From Legionellales bacterium UBA4759 (GTDB taxonomy: Bacteria; Pseudomonadota; Gammaproteobacteria; Legionellales; Legionellaceae), in assembly GCA_002403515.1 (NCBI GenBank), contig DHHZ01000087.1:1-20188 (forward strand): DNA of 20,188 nucleotides, read 5' to 3'. A model generated the notes under the pieces. That model saw nothing but the letters and a program-made list of their open reading frames with translations. It ran no database searches and had not been told where the DNA came from. A program made the position numbers and the translations under genes. This document shows, one piece after another, positions 7,213 to 15,136 of this stretch (positions within the stretch are counted from its first letter, which is position 1; every line of letters begins with the position of its first letter).

Positions 7213-9373
7213 TGATGAAAATTTGATATGTAAAGTTAGTATCCCCAATACTTATGCACAAGCTTATGATTATGCTTTGCATGAGGATCATCCACCTATA
7301 GGTGCTCGGGTCTGTGTGCCGTTTAGAGACCAAGACCGCATGGGTATTGTGATTGATTATGCAAAGCCTGAAAAAAAACTTCAGTTAAAAAATGTAAAGA
7401 ATGTTCTGGATGACACGCCTTTATTTACTGAAACTTATCTAAAATGGTTAAAATGGATAGCCCAATACTACCATACCCCTTTTTCTGAAATACTTTCATT
7501 GGCTATTCCAAAAAAACTTAAAGAAATCGATGCGCCTCTTGCATTGCCCTATGATACATACATCACTTTGCAAGCAGAAAAAATAGAAATTCCAAAACGA
7601 CAAAAAAAACTTCAAGAACTACAAATTTTTTTACAAAACCAAACATCTCCTGTTTTGCTTAAGGATTTAAAAACATCCGGCTTTAGCAAGGAGCTCATTG
7701 AAAAAGCCATGGATTTGAATTTAATTCGTTCGCTAGAAAAACCAAAGGAATGGATGATTGAATCCCAACAAGTATCCGATATTGAGTTGAATCCCGAGCA
7801 ACAAATAGCCTTAGATGCCATCGAATTTTCTTTGTTTGCCATTTACCTTTTAAAAGGTGTCACAGGCAGTGGTAAAACGGAGGTTTATATCGAGGCCATT
7901 AAAAAAACTTTGACCAAGGGACAGCAAGTCCTCATGCTGGTTCCTGAGATTGGTTTAACAACAGGTCTCCATCAAAGATTACAAAAGCGATTGAATTTAC
8001 CCATTCAAATTTTTCATTCAAGTTTAACTGAAAAACAACGTTACGAGCATTGGATTATGGCCTATCATGGTCAAGCCAAAGTAATCTTAGGCACAAGAAG
8101 TGCTATTTTCGCCCCTCTTCCCAATTTGGGTTTGGTGATAGTTGATGAAGAACATGACTTAAGTTTTAAACAACAAGAGGGGGTACGTTATTCTGCAAAA
8201 GACGCTGTGATGATGCGAGCTAAATTGCAAAATATTCCGGTGTTGTTAGGTACCGCAACGCCTACGTTAGAAACTTTTTACAATGCTCAAAAAGGTCGAT
8301 ATCAATTGTTGGCCTTAACTCAAAAAGCATTGAGTAGCACCGCACTTTGTTATCATTTGGTGGATTTACGGCGGCAAAAAGTCCAACATGGGATTGCCGA
8401 TGAAACCTTGCAATTAATCCAAAAGCATTTGGATTTAAAACAGCAGGTTTTGGTATTTATCAATCGACGTGGTTACGCCCCTTTATTATTTTGTCATGAT
8501 TGTGGCTCGTCAATTGAGTGTAAGCGATGTGACGCCAATATGACTGTGTATCGTTCAAAATATCAATTGATTTGCCATCACTGTGGCTATGGACAAAAAA
8601 CCCCTGAACAGTGTGCGAAATGTTTTTCGCACCAATTGATACCGATTGGCTTTGGAACAGAGCAAGTCTATGATTATTTAACACATTTTTTCCCAAGTCA
8701 TTCCGTGCTTCGATTTGATAGGGATGTGATTAAAAATAAAATTCAGCTTGAAGAGGGGTTGCAAAAAATACAAGATAAACAGGCAAATATTATTGTTGCA
8801 ACACAAATGCTTGCCAAGGGGCATCATTTTTCAGACCTAAGCTTGGTGGTCATTTTAGACGGAGATAGTGGTTTCTATCAGGCAGATTTTAGGGCTTTGG
8901 AGCGCTTGGGCCAAATGGTGACACAAGTATCTGGAAGAGCTGGGCGTGAAAGTATACCTGGTGAAGTCTGTATTCAAACACATCTCCCTCAGCATCCATT
9001 GTTATTAACCTTGATTCAAAAAGGATATGAACCTTATATTGAACAATTGTTAAAACAGCGACAAGAAGCCCAATTGCCACCGTATTCCTATTTGGCCTTG
9101 CTTCGTATACAAGGAAAGCATGCACCTTCCGTGATTGCCTTTGTCAAAAACTTAGCCCAAGAAATGAAAACATTGTCGATAGAATTTTGGGGGCCCTCTC
9201 CTGCGCCAATTGAGCGCAAAGCAGATGTTCATCGTTGGCAACTGGTGGTGAAATCCAGTCAAAGAGATGTTTTACATCATCAACTGGCAAAAATGAGTTT
9301 TTGGTTAAAACACCACTGTCCCAAAAATTTGCGTTGGTTTATAGAAGTTGATCCTTACGACTGGTCTGCTTAA
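7205..9373 (+). CDS. priA: Primosomal protein N' (replication restart helicase PriA)
   Basis: A 3'-to-5' DNA helicase that reloads the replisome at stalled forks and D-loops. 722 residues (732 in E. coli). The N-terminal 3'-DNA-end binding domain is residues 8-110 (ARVCVPFRDQDRMGIV, WIAQYYHTP). Walker A GVTGSGKT is at 218-225 and the DEEH box at 314-317, with GTRSAIFAPLPNL before it. Eight zinc cysteines form four pairs (430/433, 439/442, 457/460, 470/473). The C-terminal helicase half contains VATQMLAKGHHF and QVSGRAGR. The start is a GTG that overlaps the upstream QueD-like gene by 8 nt; the ATG at 7212 is out of frame. The TAA stop (9371-9373) overlaps the stop of convergent thyA, leaving no room for a terminator. 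Confidence 0.97.
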   Translation: MDNDENLICKVSIPNTYAQAYDYALHEDHPPIGARVCVPFRDQDRMGIVIDYAKPEKKLQLKNVKNVLDDTPLFTETYLKWLKWIAQYYHTPFSEILSLAIPKKLKEIDAPLALPYDTYITLQAEKIEIPKRQKKLQELQIFLQNQTSPVLLKDLKTSGFSKELIEKAMDLNLIRSLEKPKEWMIESQQVSDIELNPEQQIALDAIEFSLFAIYLLKGVTGSGKTEVYIEAIKKTLTKGQQVLMLVPEIGLTTGLHQRLQKRLNLPIQIFHSSLTEKQRYEHWIMAYHGQAKVILGTRSAIFAPLPNLGLVIVDEEHDLSFKQQEGVRYSAKDAVMMRAKLQNIPVLLGTATPTLETFYNAQKGRYQLLALTQKALSSTALCYHLVDLRRQKVQHGIADETLQLIQKHLDLKQQVLVFINRRGYAPLLFCHDCGSSIECKRCDANMTVYRSKYQLICHHCGYGQKTPEQCAKCFSHQLIPIGFGTEQVYDYLTHFFPSHSVLRFDRDVIKNKIQLEEGLQKIQDKQANIIVATQMLAKGHHFSDLSLVVILDGDSGFYQADFRALERLGQMVTQVSGRAGRESIPGEVCIQTHLPQHPLLLTLIQKGYEPYIEQLLKQRQEAQLPPYSYLALLRIQGKHAPSVIAFVKNLAQEMKTLSIEFWGPSPAPIERKADVHRWQLVVKSSQRDVLHHQLAKMSFWLKHHCPKNLRWFIEVDPYDWSA

Positions 9374-10167
9374 ACTGCAATGGGTGCTTTAATTGCAGGA
9401 TGAAATTGATAATTAATAATTTCAAAATCTTCGAATTGATAGTCAAAAATGGAGTCAGGTTGTCGTTTGATGACAAGCTGCGGTAGAGCAAAAGGTTCTC
9501 GAGAAAGTTGTAATTGAGTTTGCTCTATATGATTGCTGTAGAGGTGGCAATCTCCTCCTGTCCAAATAAACTCACCCACATCTAATTGGCATTGTTGCGC
9601 TATCATATGAGTTAATAGGGCATAGGACGCGATATTAAATGGCACGCCTAAAAACACATCAGCAGAGCGTTGATACAATTGGCAGGATAATTTTTTATCT
9701 TTAGAAACGTAAAATTGGAAAAGTGCATGACAAGGTGTCAGTGCCATTTGTGAAAGTTCTCCGACATTCCAGCTATTGACGATTAATCGTCTAGAGTCAG
9801 GATTGCTTTTAATTTCTTGAATGACATTTTGAATTTGATCGATAACTTGACCATTAGGGCCTTGCCAACTTCGCCATTGTTTACCATAGACTGGACCAAG
9901 ATTGCCTTGTTCATCAGCCCATTCGTCCCAAATGCTTACGCCATGGTCACGAAGGTATCCAATATTGGTATCACCTTTCAAAAACCACAATAACTCATGA
10001 ATAATGCTTCTTAAATGCAATTTTTTGGTGGTTACTAAAGGGAACCCTTCATTGAGATCAAAGCGCATTTGATAACCAAAAACAGAATAGGTGCCGGTGC
10101 CGGTTCTATCGCTTTTGATTTGCCCATTGTCTAAAATATGCTGAAGCAGTTTATGATAAGTTTTCAT
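9370..10167 (-). CDS. thyA: Thymidylate synthase ThyA
   Basis: Makes dTMP from dUMP with methylenetetrahydrofolate. 265 residues, matching E. coli (264). The catalytic cysteine is C146 in MALTPCHALFQFYV. The phosphate-binding arginines R126 and R127 lie in SRRLIVNSWNVGEL, and QLYQRSADVFLGVPFNIASY carries the dUMP-contacting segment. The first 17 nt lie inside the 3' end of lgt, and no Shine-Dalgarno is seen before the ATG (an A/T-rich run), so translation is probably coupled to lgt, an arrangement also known for lgt-thyA in E. coli. It is the last gene of the rppH-ptsP-lgt-thyA unit and overlaps the priA stop codon by 4 nt tail to tail. Confidence 0.98.
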   Translation of the reverse strand: MKTYHKLLQHILDNGQIKSDRTGTGTYSVFGYQMRFDLNEGFPLVTTKKLHLRSIIHELLWFLKGDTNIGYLRDHGVSIWDEWADEQGNLGPVYGKQWRSWQGPNGQVIDQIQNVIQEIKSNPDSRRLIVNSWNVGELSQMALTPCHALFQFYVSKDKKLSCQLYQRSADVFLGVPFNIASYALLTHMIAQQCQLDVGEFIWTGGDCHLYSNHIEQTQLQLSREPFALPQLVIKRQPDSIFDYQFEDFEIINYQFHPAIKAPIAV

Positions 10168-10936
10168 GTTTTTTTTGATAAAAGTATATGCCTAAACCCA
10201 AAAGGAACATCGGTAAAGATAAAAGTTGTCCCATGGTTAAGCCATTGAAGATGTATCCTAATTGTACATCGGGTTGGCGATAAAATTCAATTGTGAATCG
10301 AAAAATTCCATAGAATATAAGAAACAGTGCCATGGTGCACCCTTGTGGCCTTGGCTTTTGGGCATAGAAAAATAATATTAAAAATAAGACAATTCCTTCT
10401 AGGCCAAACTCATAAAGTTGTGATGGGTGTCTTGGTAAATTATCGACTTGTGGGAAAATCATGCCCCATTTTGCATCTGTGGGTTTACCCCATAACTCCC
10501 CATTGATGAAATTGCCTAGTCTGCCTGCAGCCAAGCCTAATGGCACCAAGGGTGCTGTAAAATCTGCGACTTCTAAAAAAGGCTTATGATATCGTTTAGC
10601 GAATAAGTATAAAGCAATGACCACCCCAATTAGGCCGCCATGAAAGGACATGCCCCCCTCCCAAATTTTAAAAACTTGTAAGGGATTTTGTATCCATTCG
10701 TATAAACCATAAAACACCATATAACCAATTCGCCCACCCAAAATAGTCCCCAAGGCGGCATAAAAAATTAAATCAGCCACTTGGTCGTGATTCCAATTTA
10801 AGCTCAAATGCTTAATTCGGTAATTGGCCAGGAACCATGCCAAAGTAAAACCGATGAGGTACATGATGCCGTACCAATGGATTTGTAATGGCCCAAGGTG
10901 AAGGGCAACGGGGTCTATGTTTGGATGAATCAGCAT
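10151..10936 (-). CDS. lgt: Prolipoprotein diacylglyceryl transferase Lgt
   Basis: An inner-membrane enzyme that transfers diacylglycerol from phosphatidylglycerol to the lipobox cysteine of prolipoproteins, the first step of lipoprotein maturation. 261 residues with about seven hydrophobic segments. The Lgt signature GRLGNFINGELWG occupies 138-150, with R139 matching the essential Arg of the E. coli enzyme. H99 in SFHGGLIG matches the essential His, and EFYRQPDVQLG carries the C-terminal Arg. The N-terminal HWYGIMYLIGF is typical. The ATG lies 2 nt after the ptsP stop, and an AGGAAAAAA run inside ptsP is the only ribosome-site candidate, at a long spacing. Its end overlaps thyA by 17 nt. Confidence 0.97.
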   Translation of the reverse strand: MLIHPNIDPVALHLGPLQIHWYGIMYLIGFTLAWFLANYRIKHLSLNWNHDQVADLIFYAALGTILGGRIGYMVFYGLYEWIQNPLQVFKIWEGGMSFHGGLIGVVIALYLFAKRYHKPFLEVADFTAPLVPLGLAAGRLGNFINGELWGKPTDAKWGMIFPQVDNLPRHPSQLYEFGLEGIVLFLILFFYAQKPRPQGCTMALFLIFYGIFRFTIEFYRQPDVQLGYIFNGLTMGQLLSLPMFLLGLGIYFYQKKHENLS

Positions 10937-10938
10937 AT

Positions 10939-13230
10939 TTAATTTTTTCCTGCACGTACAAGACCGCCAAGGCCTTGGTTTTGTAAAATTTCTTGTAAAT
11001 AAAAGCGTATTTCGCTAGGGTTTTCCATGCTCAAGACATCGGCTAGAATTTGTCGGCACTCGGTTAAGCTAAAGCTTCGAATTACCCACTTGATTCGCAA
11101 TAGGCTTGCAGAGTTCATGCTCAAAGCATCAAAGCCCATGGCAAGTAATAAAAGTGCTACCACAGGGTCGCCAGCCATCTCTCCGCAAATACTAACCTTC
11201 ACACCTGCCGCGTGACCGCTTTCAACAATTTTCATCAACATTCTTAAAATAGCCGGATGCAGGCTATCGTAGAGATTGGCAACACGCGCATTGTTTCTAT
11301 CCACGGCTAAAAAATATTGTGTTAAATCATTGCTGCCAACCGAGAGAAAATCGACCCTTTTGGCAAATTCGTGGGCTTGGAACGCAGCCGCAGGTACTTC
11401 TATCATGACCCCAATTTGTGGTTTGGGAATCATGCAACCTTCTTCAAGTAATTCTTGATAGGCTTGATGTATCAGATAAATGGCCTCATCGACTTCACTT
11501 AAGGTCGTCACCATCGGTAGCATGATTCGAAGATTTTTGATTTCTTGATTGGCTCTCATCATGGCGCGTACTTGCATTAAGAACACATCGGGATGATCCA
11601 GGGTGACACGAATGCCGCGCCAACCTAAATATGGATTATCTTCATTAATCGGAAAATAGGGCAAAACCTTATCACCACCAATATCAAGAGTACGCATGGT
11701 GACTTCATGGGGGGAAAATGCCTTTAGAATTTGTCGATAGATAATATATTGCTCATCTTCGGATGGAAACCTATCACGTGTCATGAAGGGAACCTCCGAG
11801 CGGTAAAGACCCACACCCTCGGCGCCAACACTCATTGATAGACCTGCGTCCATGGCCAAACCAGTATTCACTTGGAGCTTAATACGATAATTGTCTAGAG
11901 TCTCAGCGAGTTTGTCACGAAGAGAAAATAAGCTTTCATTGAGTTCATTTTCTTCATGCCAAAGTTGTTTGTATTCAGACACTAAACTTTTGGGTGGTGA
12001 AACAAAAATATCGCCATTGTATCCATCAACAATCAATGCTCTTTTGGAAATATCTTCCAGTTTCAGGCCCATGACGCCCATAACGGTTGGAATATTCATG
12101 GCACGTGCAAGAATGGCAACGTGTGAGTTGTTAGAGCCTTTGGCAGATACAATTCCTGCTAACAATCCTTCTGGTACTTCAGCCAAATCTGATGCGGTAA
12201 TTTCTTCACCAACCAAAATGGTTTTGGGGCTATAAACATATTCTTCTTTATGTTCTGATTGTAAATCAGCAAGAATTCTTTGACCTATATCCTTGATATC
12301 AACTGCCCTTTCTTTTAAATAAGGATCATTTATATCTTCAAAATGAGCAATGTATCGCTTTATAACTGTCGCCAAGGCGGTCTCTGCTGTCACTTGCTCT
12401 TTTTGAATTTCTTGGATGACTTCAGCCCCCAGATGCTCTTGGTCTAAAATTCCAACATAAACATCAAACAAGGCTTGTTCTTGCTCGCCAACGCTTAATG
12501 CCAAACGTCTGCCTAGACGTTTGATGTGTTCCCGTGTTGTCTCCAAAGCATTTTTGAAGGTGTTAATTTCATGCTCAACATCTTGCGTGCTTTGACGAGG
12601 TACAGCATCGATATTGGACTGCGGATAAATTACCACAGCCCTTCCGATTGCAACACCTGAAACACATCCCAAGCCTTTAAGACTCATATCAGGGCTAGAA
12701 AATTCGTTGGTTTTGTCAGTGATTGGTAAAGTTAAGTCAAATAATTCACCAGTTGCTTCAGCATGAGCAATCAATGCCCCCAATTGTGCAGCTAGGGTAA
12801 TTAAAAAGGCTTCTTCCTCATCATCGAAAGAATTTTCATCTTTTTGTTGACTGGTTAATACACCATAAAGCTTGCGGTGTTGAAGTATCGGAACGCCAAT
12901 AAATCCTTGCAGCTGTTGCTCTGGAATTAATGGGTGATCGATAAAATGCGGGTGTAAATGAGCATTTTCAGTATTGATGGGTTCTTCACGTCGACCGACT
13001 TGGCCAACAATTCCTTGGTTCATAGGAAAACGAATGGGATAGTTTTTATTGATATTCATCCCTTCTGAGGCAACTAACACATACTCATCATTTTTGTAAT
13101 CTAAAAGATAGACATTCACCACATCACAATTGATAGCCTCTTGTACGCGCTGAACAAGAATCTGCAGCGCTTGCTCTAGGCTGGCTGAGTGACTAACATC
13201 TTGAATAATCCTTTTGAGTACTTTAAGCAT
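10939..13230 (-). CDS. ptsP: Phosphoenolpyruvate-protein phosphotransferase PtsP (EI-Ntr)
   Basis: Enzyme I of the nitrogen-related phosphotransferase system, which takes phosphate from PEP and passes it to NPr. 763 residues (748 in E. coli). Domains in order: an N-terminal GAF sensor (about 1-165), the NPr-binding helical region (about 185-320), the swivelling phosphohistidine domain with active-site H370 (GSNNSHVAILARAMNIPTVMG), and the PEP-binding TIM barrel (about 450-720). The barrel shows LRTLDIGGDKVLPYF-type residues, GSNDLTQYFLAVDRNN at 632-647 and active-site C682 in SICGEMAGDP. The GAF domain separates it from the sugar-PTS enzyme I. Its ATG follows the rppH stop with no gap (TAAATG) and no clear ribosome site, so coupling is likely. 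NPr and EIIA-Ntr genes are not in the window. Confidence 0.96.
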   Translation of the reverse strand: MLKVLKRIIQDVSHSASLEQALQILVQRVQEAINCDVVNVYLLDYKNDEYVLVASEGMNINKNYPIRFPMNQGIVGQVGRREEPINTENAHLHPHFIDHPLIPEQQLQGFIGVPILQHRKLYGVLTSQQKDENSFDDEEEAFLITLAAQLGALIAHAEATGELFDLTLPITDKTNEFSSPDMSLKGLGCVSGVAIGRAVVIYPQSNIDAVPRQSTQDVEHEINTFKNALETTREHIKRLGRRLALSVGEQEQALFDVYVGILDQEHLGAEVIQEIQKEQVTAETALATVIKRYIAHFEDINDPYLKERAVDIKDIGQRILADLQSEHKEEYVYSPKTILVGEEITASDLAEVPEGLLAGIVSAKGSNNSHVAILARAMNIPTVMGVMGLKLEDISKRALIVDGYNGDIFVSPPKSLVSEYKQLWHEENELNESLFSLRDKLAETLDNYRIKLQVNTGLAMDAGLSMSVGAEGVGLYRSEVPFMTRDRFPSEDEQYIIYRQILKAFSPHEVTMRTLDIGGDKVLPYFPINEDNPYLGWRGIRVTLDHPDVFLMQVRAMMRANQEIKNLRIMLPMVTTLSEVDEAIYLIHQAYQELLEEGCMIPKPQIGVMIEVPAAAFQAHEFAKRVDFLSVGSNDLTQYFLAVDRNNARVANLYDSLHPAILRMLMKIVESGHAAGVKVSICGEMAGDPVVALLLLAMGFDALSMNSASLLRIKWVIRSFSLTECRQILADVLSMENPSEIRFYLQEILQNQGLGGLVRAGKN

Positions 13231-13755
13231 TTAACGTAAGTTCGATAATCGTTTTTTAAATAAACCCATGCCAACTTTTCTTTTTTTGATGTATTGCTCT
13301 AGTTCCTTTAAAGCTTGTTGATAAACCTGTTGTTTAAAAAATATGACTTGTTTGGGGGGATCTTCATAATCAATCCAACGCCAACTGTCAAACTCAGGTG
13401 TATCACTTAAATCAAGACGAATCTTTTGTTCGCTGGTGACCAGCTTCAATAAAAACCATTTTTGTTTTTGGCCAATGACGACAGGAGTCTTTCCATGTCT
13501 AATGTACTGAGGAGGAAGTCGATATTTTAACCAACGTTTGGTAACACCTAAAATTTTCACATCTTCTTGGTGTAGGCCAACTTCTTCATGCAGTTCTCGA
13601 TACATTGCTTGGATGGCTGATTCCCCTACCATGAAGCCACCTTGGGGAAATTGCCAAGCATCGTGACCTTGCCGTTTGCCCCAAAAAACGCGCCCGGAAT
13701 CATTTATCAAAATAATACCTACATTTAGCCGATAACCGGCTCGGTCAATTACCAT
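13231..13755 (-). CDS. rppH: RNA pyrophosphohydrolase RppH (Nudix)
   Basis: Removes pyrophosphate from the 5' triphosphate of mRNAs and so triggers RNase E-dependent decay. 174 residues (176 in E. coli). The N-terminus MVIDRAGYRLNVGIILIN and FWGKRQGHDAWQFPQGG are diagnostic of RppH rather than other Nudix enzymes. The Nudix box GX5EX7REUXEEXGU is complete from G39 to L61, with R53, E54, E57 and E58. It is the first gene of the rppH-ptsP-lgt-thyA unit; the rppH-ptsP pair is conserved in gammaproteobacteria. There is no Shine-Dalgarno, and a perfect TATAAT lies 12 nt upstream of the ATG, so the mRNA leader may be only a few bases. Confidence 0.97.
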   Translation of the reverse strand: MVIDRAGYRLNVGIILINDSGRVFWGKRQGHDAWQFPQGGFMVGESAIQAMYRELHEEVGLHQEDVKILGVTKRWLKYRLPPQYIRHGKTPVVIGQKQKWFLLKLVTSEQKIRLDLSDTPEFDSWRWIDYEDPPKQVIFFKQQVYQQALKELEQYIKKRKVGMGLFKKRLSNLR

Positions 13756-13767
13756 GATTTAGACAAC

Positions 13768-13773
13768 ATTATA
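13768..13773 (-). promoter_or_regulatory. TATAAT -10 element of a near-leaderless rppH promoter
   Basis: A perfect minus-strand TATAAT ends 12 nt before the rppH ATG. Initiation at the usual distance would give a leader of about 5-7 nt. No good -35 is seen at 16-18 nt upstream; the region is A/T-rich throughout, so a chance match is possible. Confidence 0.45.
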
Positions 13774-13901
13774 ATATATTAATTACTTTGATTGTTTCAT
13801 AAAAATAAAGTATTTGGCAACAGTTGAAGGCTATATTTATTCCGAATTCCATATAAAATAAGCGCATATTCTTAATTTTTGATTTAGGGTTAACTATTCA
13901 G

Positions 13902-14528
13902 ATGGATAAAATTATTTGTGTGGGAAAAAACTATTTGGAGCATGCCAAAGAATTGGGTGATGTTGTTCCTGAAAAACCAGTAATTTTTTTAAAACCTCCC
14001 AGTGTCTTGAATCAAGCACCACGCTGGAATAGTACTTTAATCGCGCAGTTTCCTGAAGACGATTCTGTGCAACCTGAGTGTGAATTAGCCTTAAGAATTG
14101 GCAAAGATGCTTATCAACTAAAAACTTTCGACGACGCCTTGATTTCACATATTAGTGTGGGTTTGGATATGACCAAAAGAGCACGGCAATCGCAATTAAA
14201 AAAAGATAGTCATCCTTGGACCACGGCAAAAGTTTTTAAAGATGCTGCAATCTTGGGGCCATGGTTACCTGCACAAGATTTTACAAATTTTGAGGATTTA
14301 GAATTTAAACTTTTAATCAATGGCCAAGAAAAACAACATGGTAAAGCCTCGCAAATGATGATGCCTTGCCTGGAATTATTAGTTTATATCAGTGCGTTTT
14401 TTCCCTTGAAAAAAGGAGATGTTATATATACGGGAACGCCTGCTGGTGTTACAACAATTCATGCAACAGATGTATTACAAGTTCGTTTTGACAAATATCA
14501 ATATGACGTTAAATTCCTTAAGTATTAA
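13902..14528 (+). CDS. Fumarylacetoacetate hydrolase (FAH) family protein, FAHD1-like
   Basis: 208 residues, the length of the short single-domain FAHD1/YcgM type. The N-terminal CVGKNYLEHAKELG is the family's conserved opening. Metal ligands are predicted at E59 and E61 (PECELALRIGK) and D89 (GLDMTKR). HPWTTAKVFKDAAILGPW and YTGTPAGV complete the FAH core. Homologues act on acylpyruvates or decarboxylate oxaloacetate, but the substrate cannot be told from sequence, and no aromatic-degradation genes lie nearby. The position expected to be Asp in the common DLTARD motif is Ala here (MTKRARQ). It is divergent from rppH across 146 bp. The last five codons form half of a terminator hairpin. Confidence 0.88.
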   Translation: MDKIICVGKNYLEHAKELGDVVPEKPVIFLKPPSVLNQAPRWNSTLIAQFPEDDSVQPECELALRIGKDAYQLKTFDDALISHISVGLDMTKRARQSQLKKDSHPWTTAKVFKDAAILGPWLPAQDFTNFEDLEFKLLINGQEKQHGKASQMMMPCLELLVYISAFFPLKKGDVIYTGTPAGVTTIHATDVLQVRFDKYQYDVKFLKY

Positions 14529-14545
14529 AGATACTTAAGGAATTT
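14511..14545. terminator. Perfect 15-bp inverted repeat, bidirectional terminator
   Basis: 14511-14525 pairs perfectly with 14531-14545 around the 5-nt loop TAAAG. It lies between the convergent FAH and Spy-like genes. The left arm is FAH coding sequence and the FAH stop codon TAA (14526-14528) is in the loop. The stem is AT-rich, with TTTT after it on the plus strand and AAA before it for the minus strand. Confidence 0.7.
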
Positions 14546-14555
14546 TGATTTAATT

Positions 14556-14975
14556 TTACTTGTGATTTTTTATCCAGTTATTGGTTTCATTTAAAAAAGA
14601 TTTTTGTTGTTCAGGGGTTAATTGTTGATAGATATCAATACGTTCTTTTAATCTTAAATCCAAAACATGTTTGTACATTTTTAACTCATCGTCAACCCAT
14701 TGGTGTTTTTGTTCTTCACCATAAGAATTGTTTTTAAAATCATCATTAATTTTTCCTTGAATATCTAAAAATTCCTGATGATATTTTTTGAGTTCTTTTT
14801 CGGTGTCTTCACTAATTTTGGTAATGTCTTTTTCTTGTTTATCAGTGAGCTTTAATGTTTTAGCAGTTCTTAATATCCAATCATCCTTGTGAAAAACATG
14901 GTAGCAATCGGCAAAGCTTGTCATGCTTATTGTTAACCCTAATATGCCATGTAATACCATTTTTGTCTTATCCAT
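14556..14975 (-). CDS. Periplasmic LTxxQ-motif protein, Spy/CpxP-like
   Basis: 139 residues from the ATG at 14975, which is preceded by GGAG at a 6-nt spacing. A TTG at 14987 would add four codons but has no such support. Residues 1-22 or so are a signal peptide (MDKTKMVLHG, then SMTSFA|DCYH). The mature part is highly charged and helical, and carries two LTxxQ motifs, LTDKQ and LTPEQ, about 75 residues apart, the hallmark of the Spy/CpxP family of cradle-shaped periplasmic chaperones and stress sensors. A single Cys follows the predicted cleavage site. No CpxR-type site is recognised. It is divergent from dnaA and convergent with the FAH gene. The family is likely; chaperone activity is inference. 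Confidence 0.8.
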   Translation of the reverse strand: MDKTKMVLHGILGLTISMTSFADCYHVFHKDDWILRTAKTLKLTDKQEKDITKISEDTEKELKKYHQEFLDIQGKINDDFKNNSYGEEQKHQWVDDELKMYKHVLDLRLKERIDIYQQLTPEQQKSFLNETNNWIKNHK

Positions 14976-15065
14976 GTTTTTCTCCAATCATGAGTTTAAT
15001 ATTTATTATATAGATTAGCTTTTTTACAAAAGCAAATGAGGTTGAAAAATTGATCAAAAATAGCC

Positions 15066-15094
15066 TAAACATCTTGATGGAAATTTTGTATAAT
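15066..15094 (+). promoter_or_regulatory. Candidate sigma70 promoter of dnaA
   Basis: TAAACA (15066-15071, 4 of 6 -35 bases), a 17-nt spacer and a perfect TATAAT (15089-15094) lie in the gap upstream of dnaA. Transcription would begin near 15101, leaving a leader of about 36 nt. Two GATC sites flank it (in TTGATCAA and ATGATCAA). I find no TTATNCACA DnaA box here, so the classical autoregulation site is not evident. Confidence 0.55.
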
Positions 15095-15136
15095 GATCAA
15101 TCCTAGTTAAAAAAAGAAGTTAATGTGAGGTTTTCG

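Noticed and set aside
11891..12235. 114-residue open frame on the plus strand opposite ptsP
   Set aside because: Antisense to a strongly conserved gene, serine-rich low-complexity product, no ribosome site or family match; a shadow frame.
13800..13901. Promoter for the FAH gene using TATAAA at 13852-13857
   Set aside because: No acceptable -35 at 16-18 nt; the region is too A/T-rich for a lone TATAAA to mean much.
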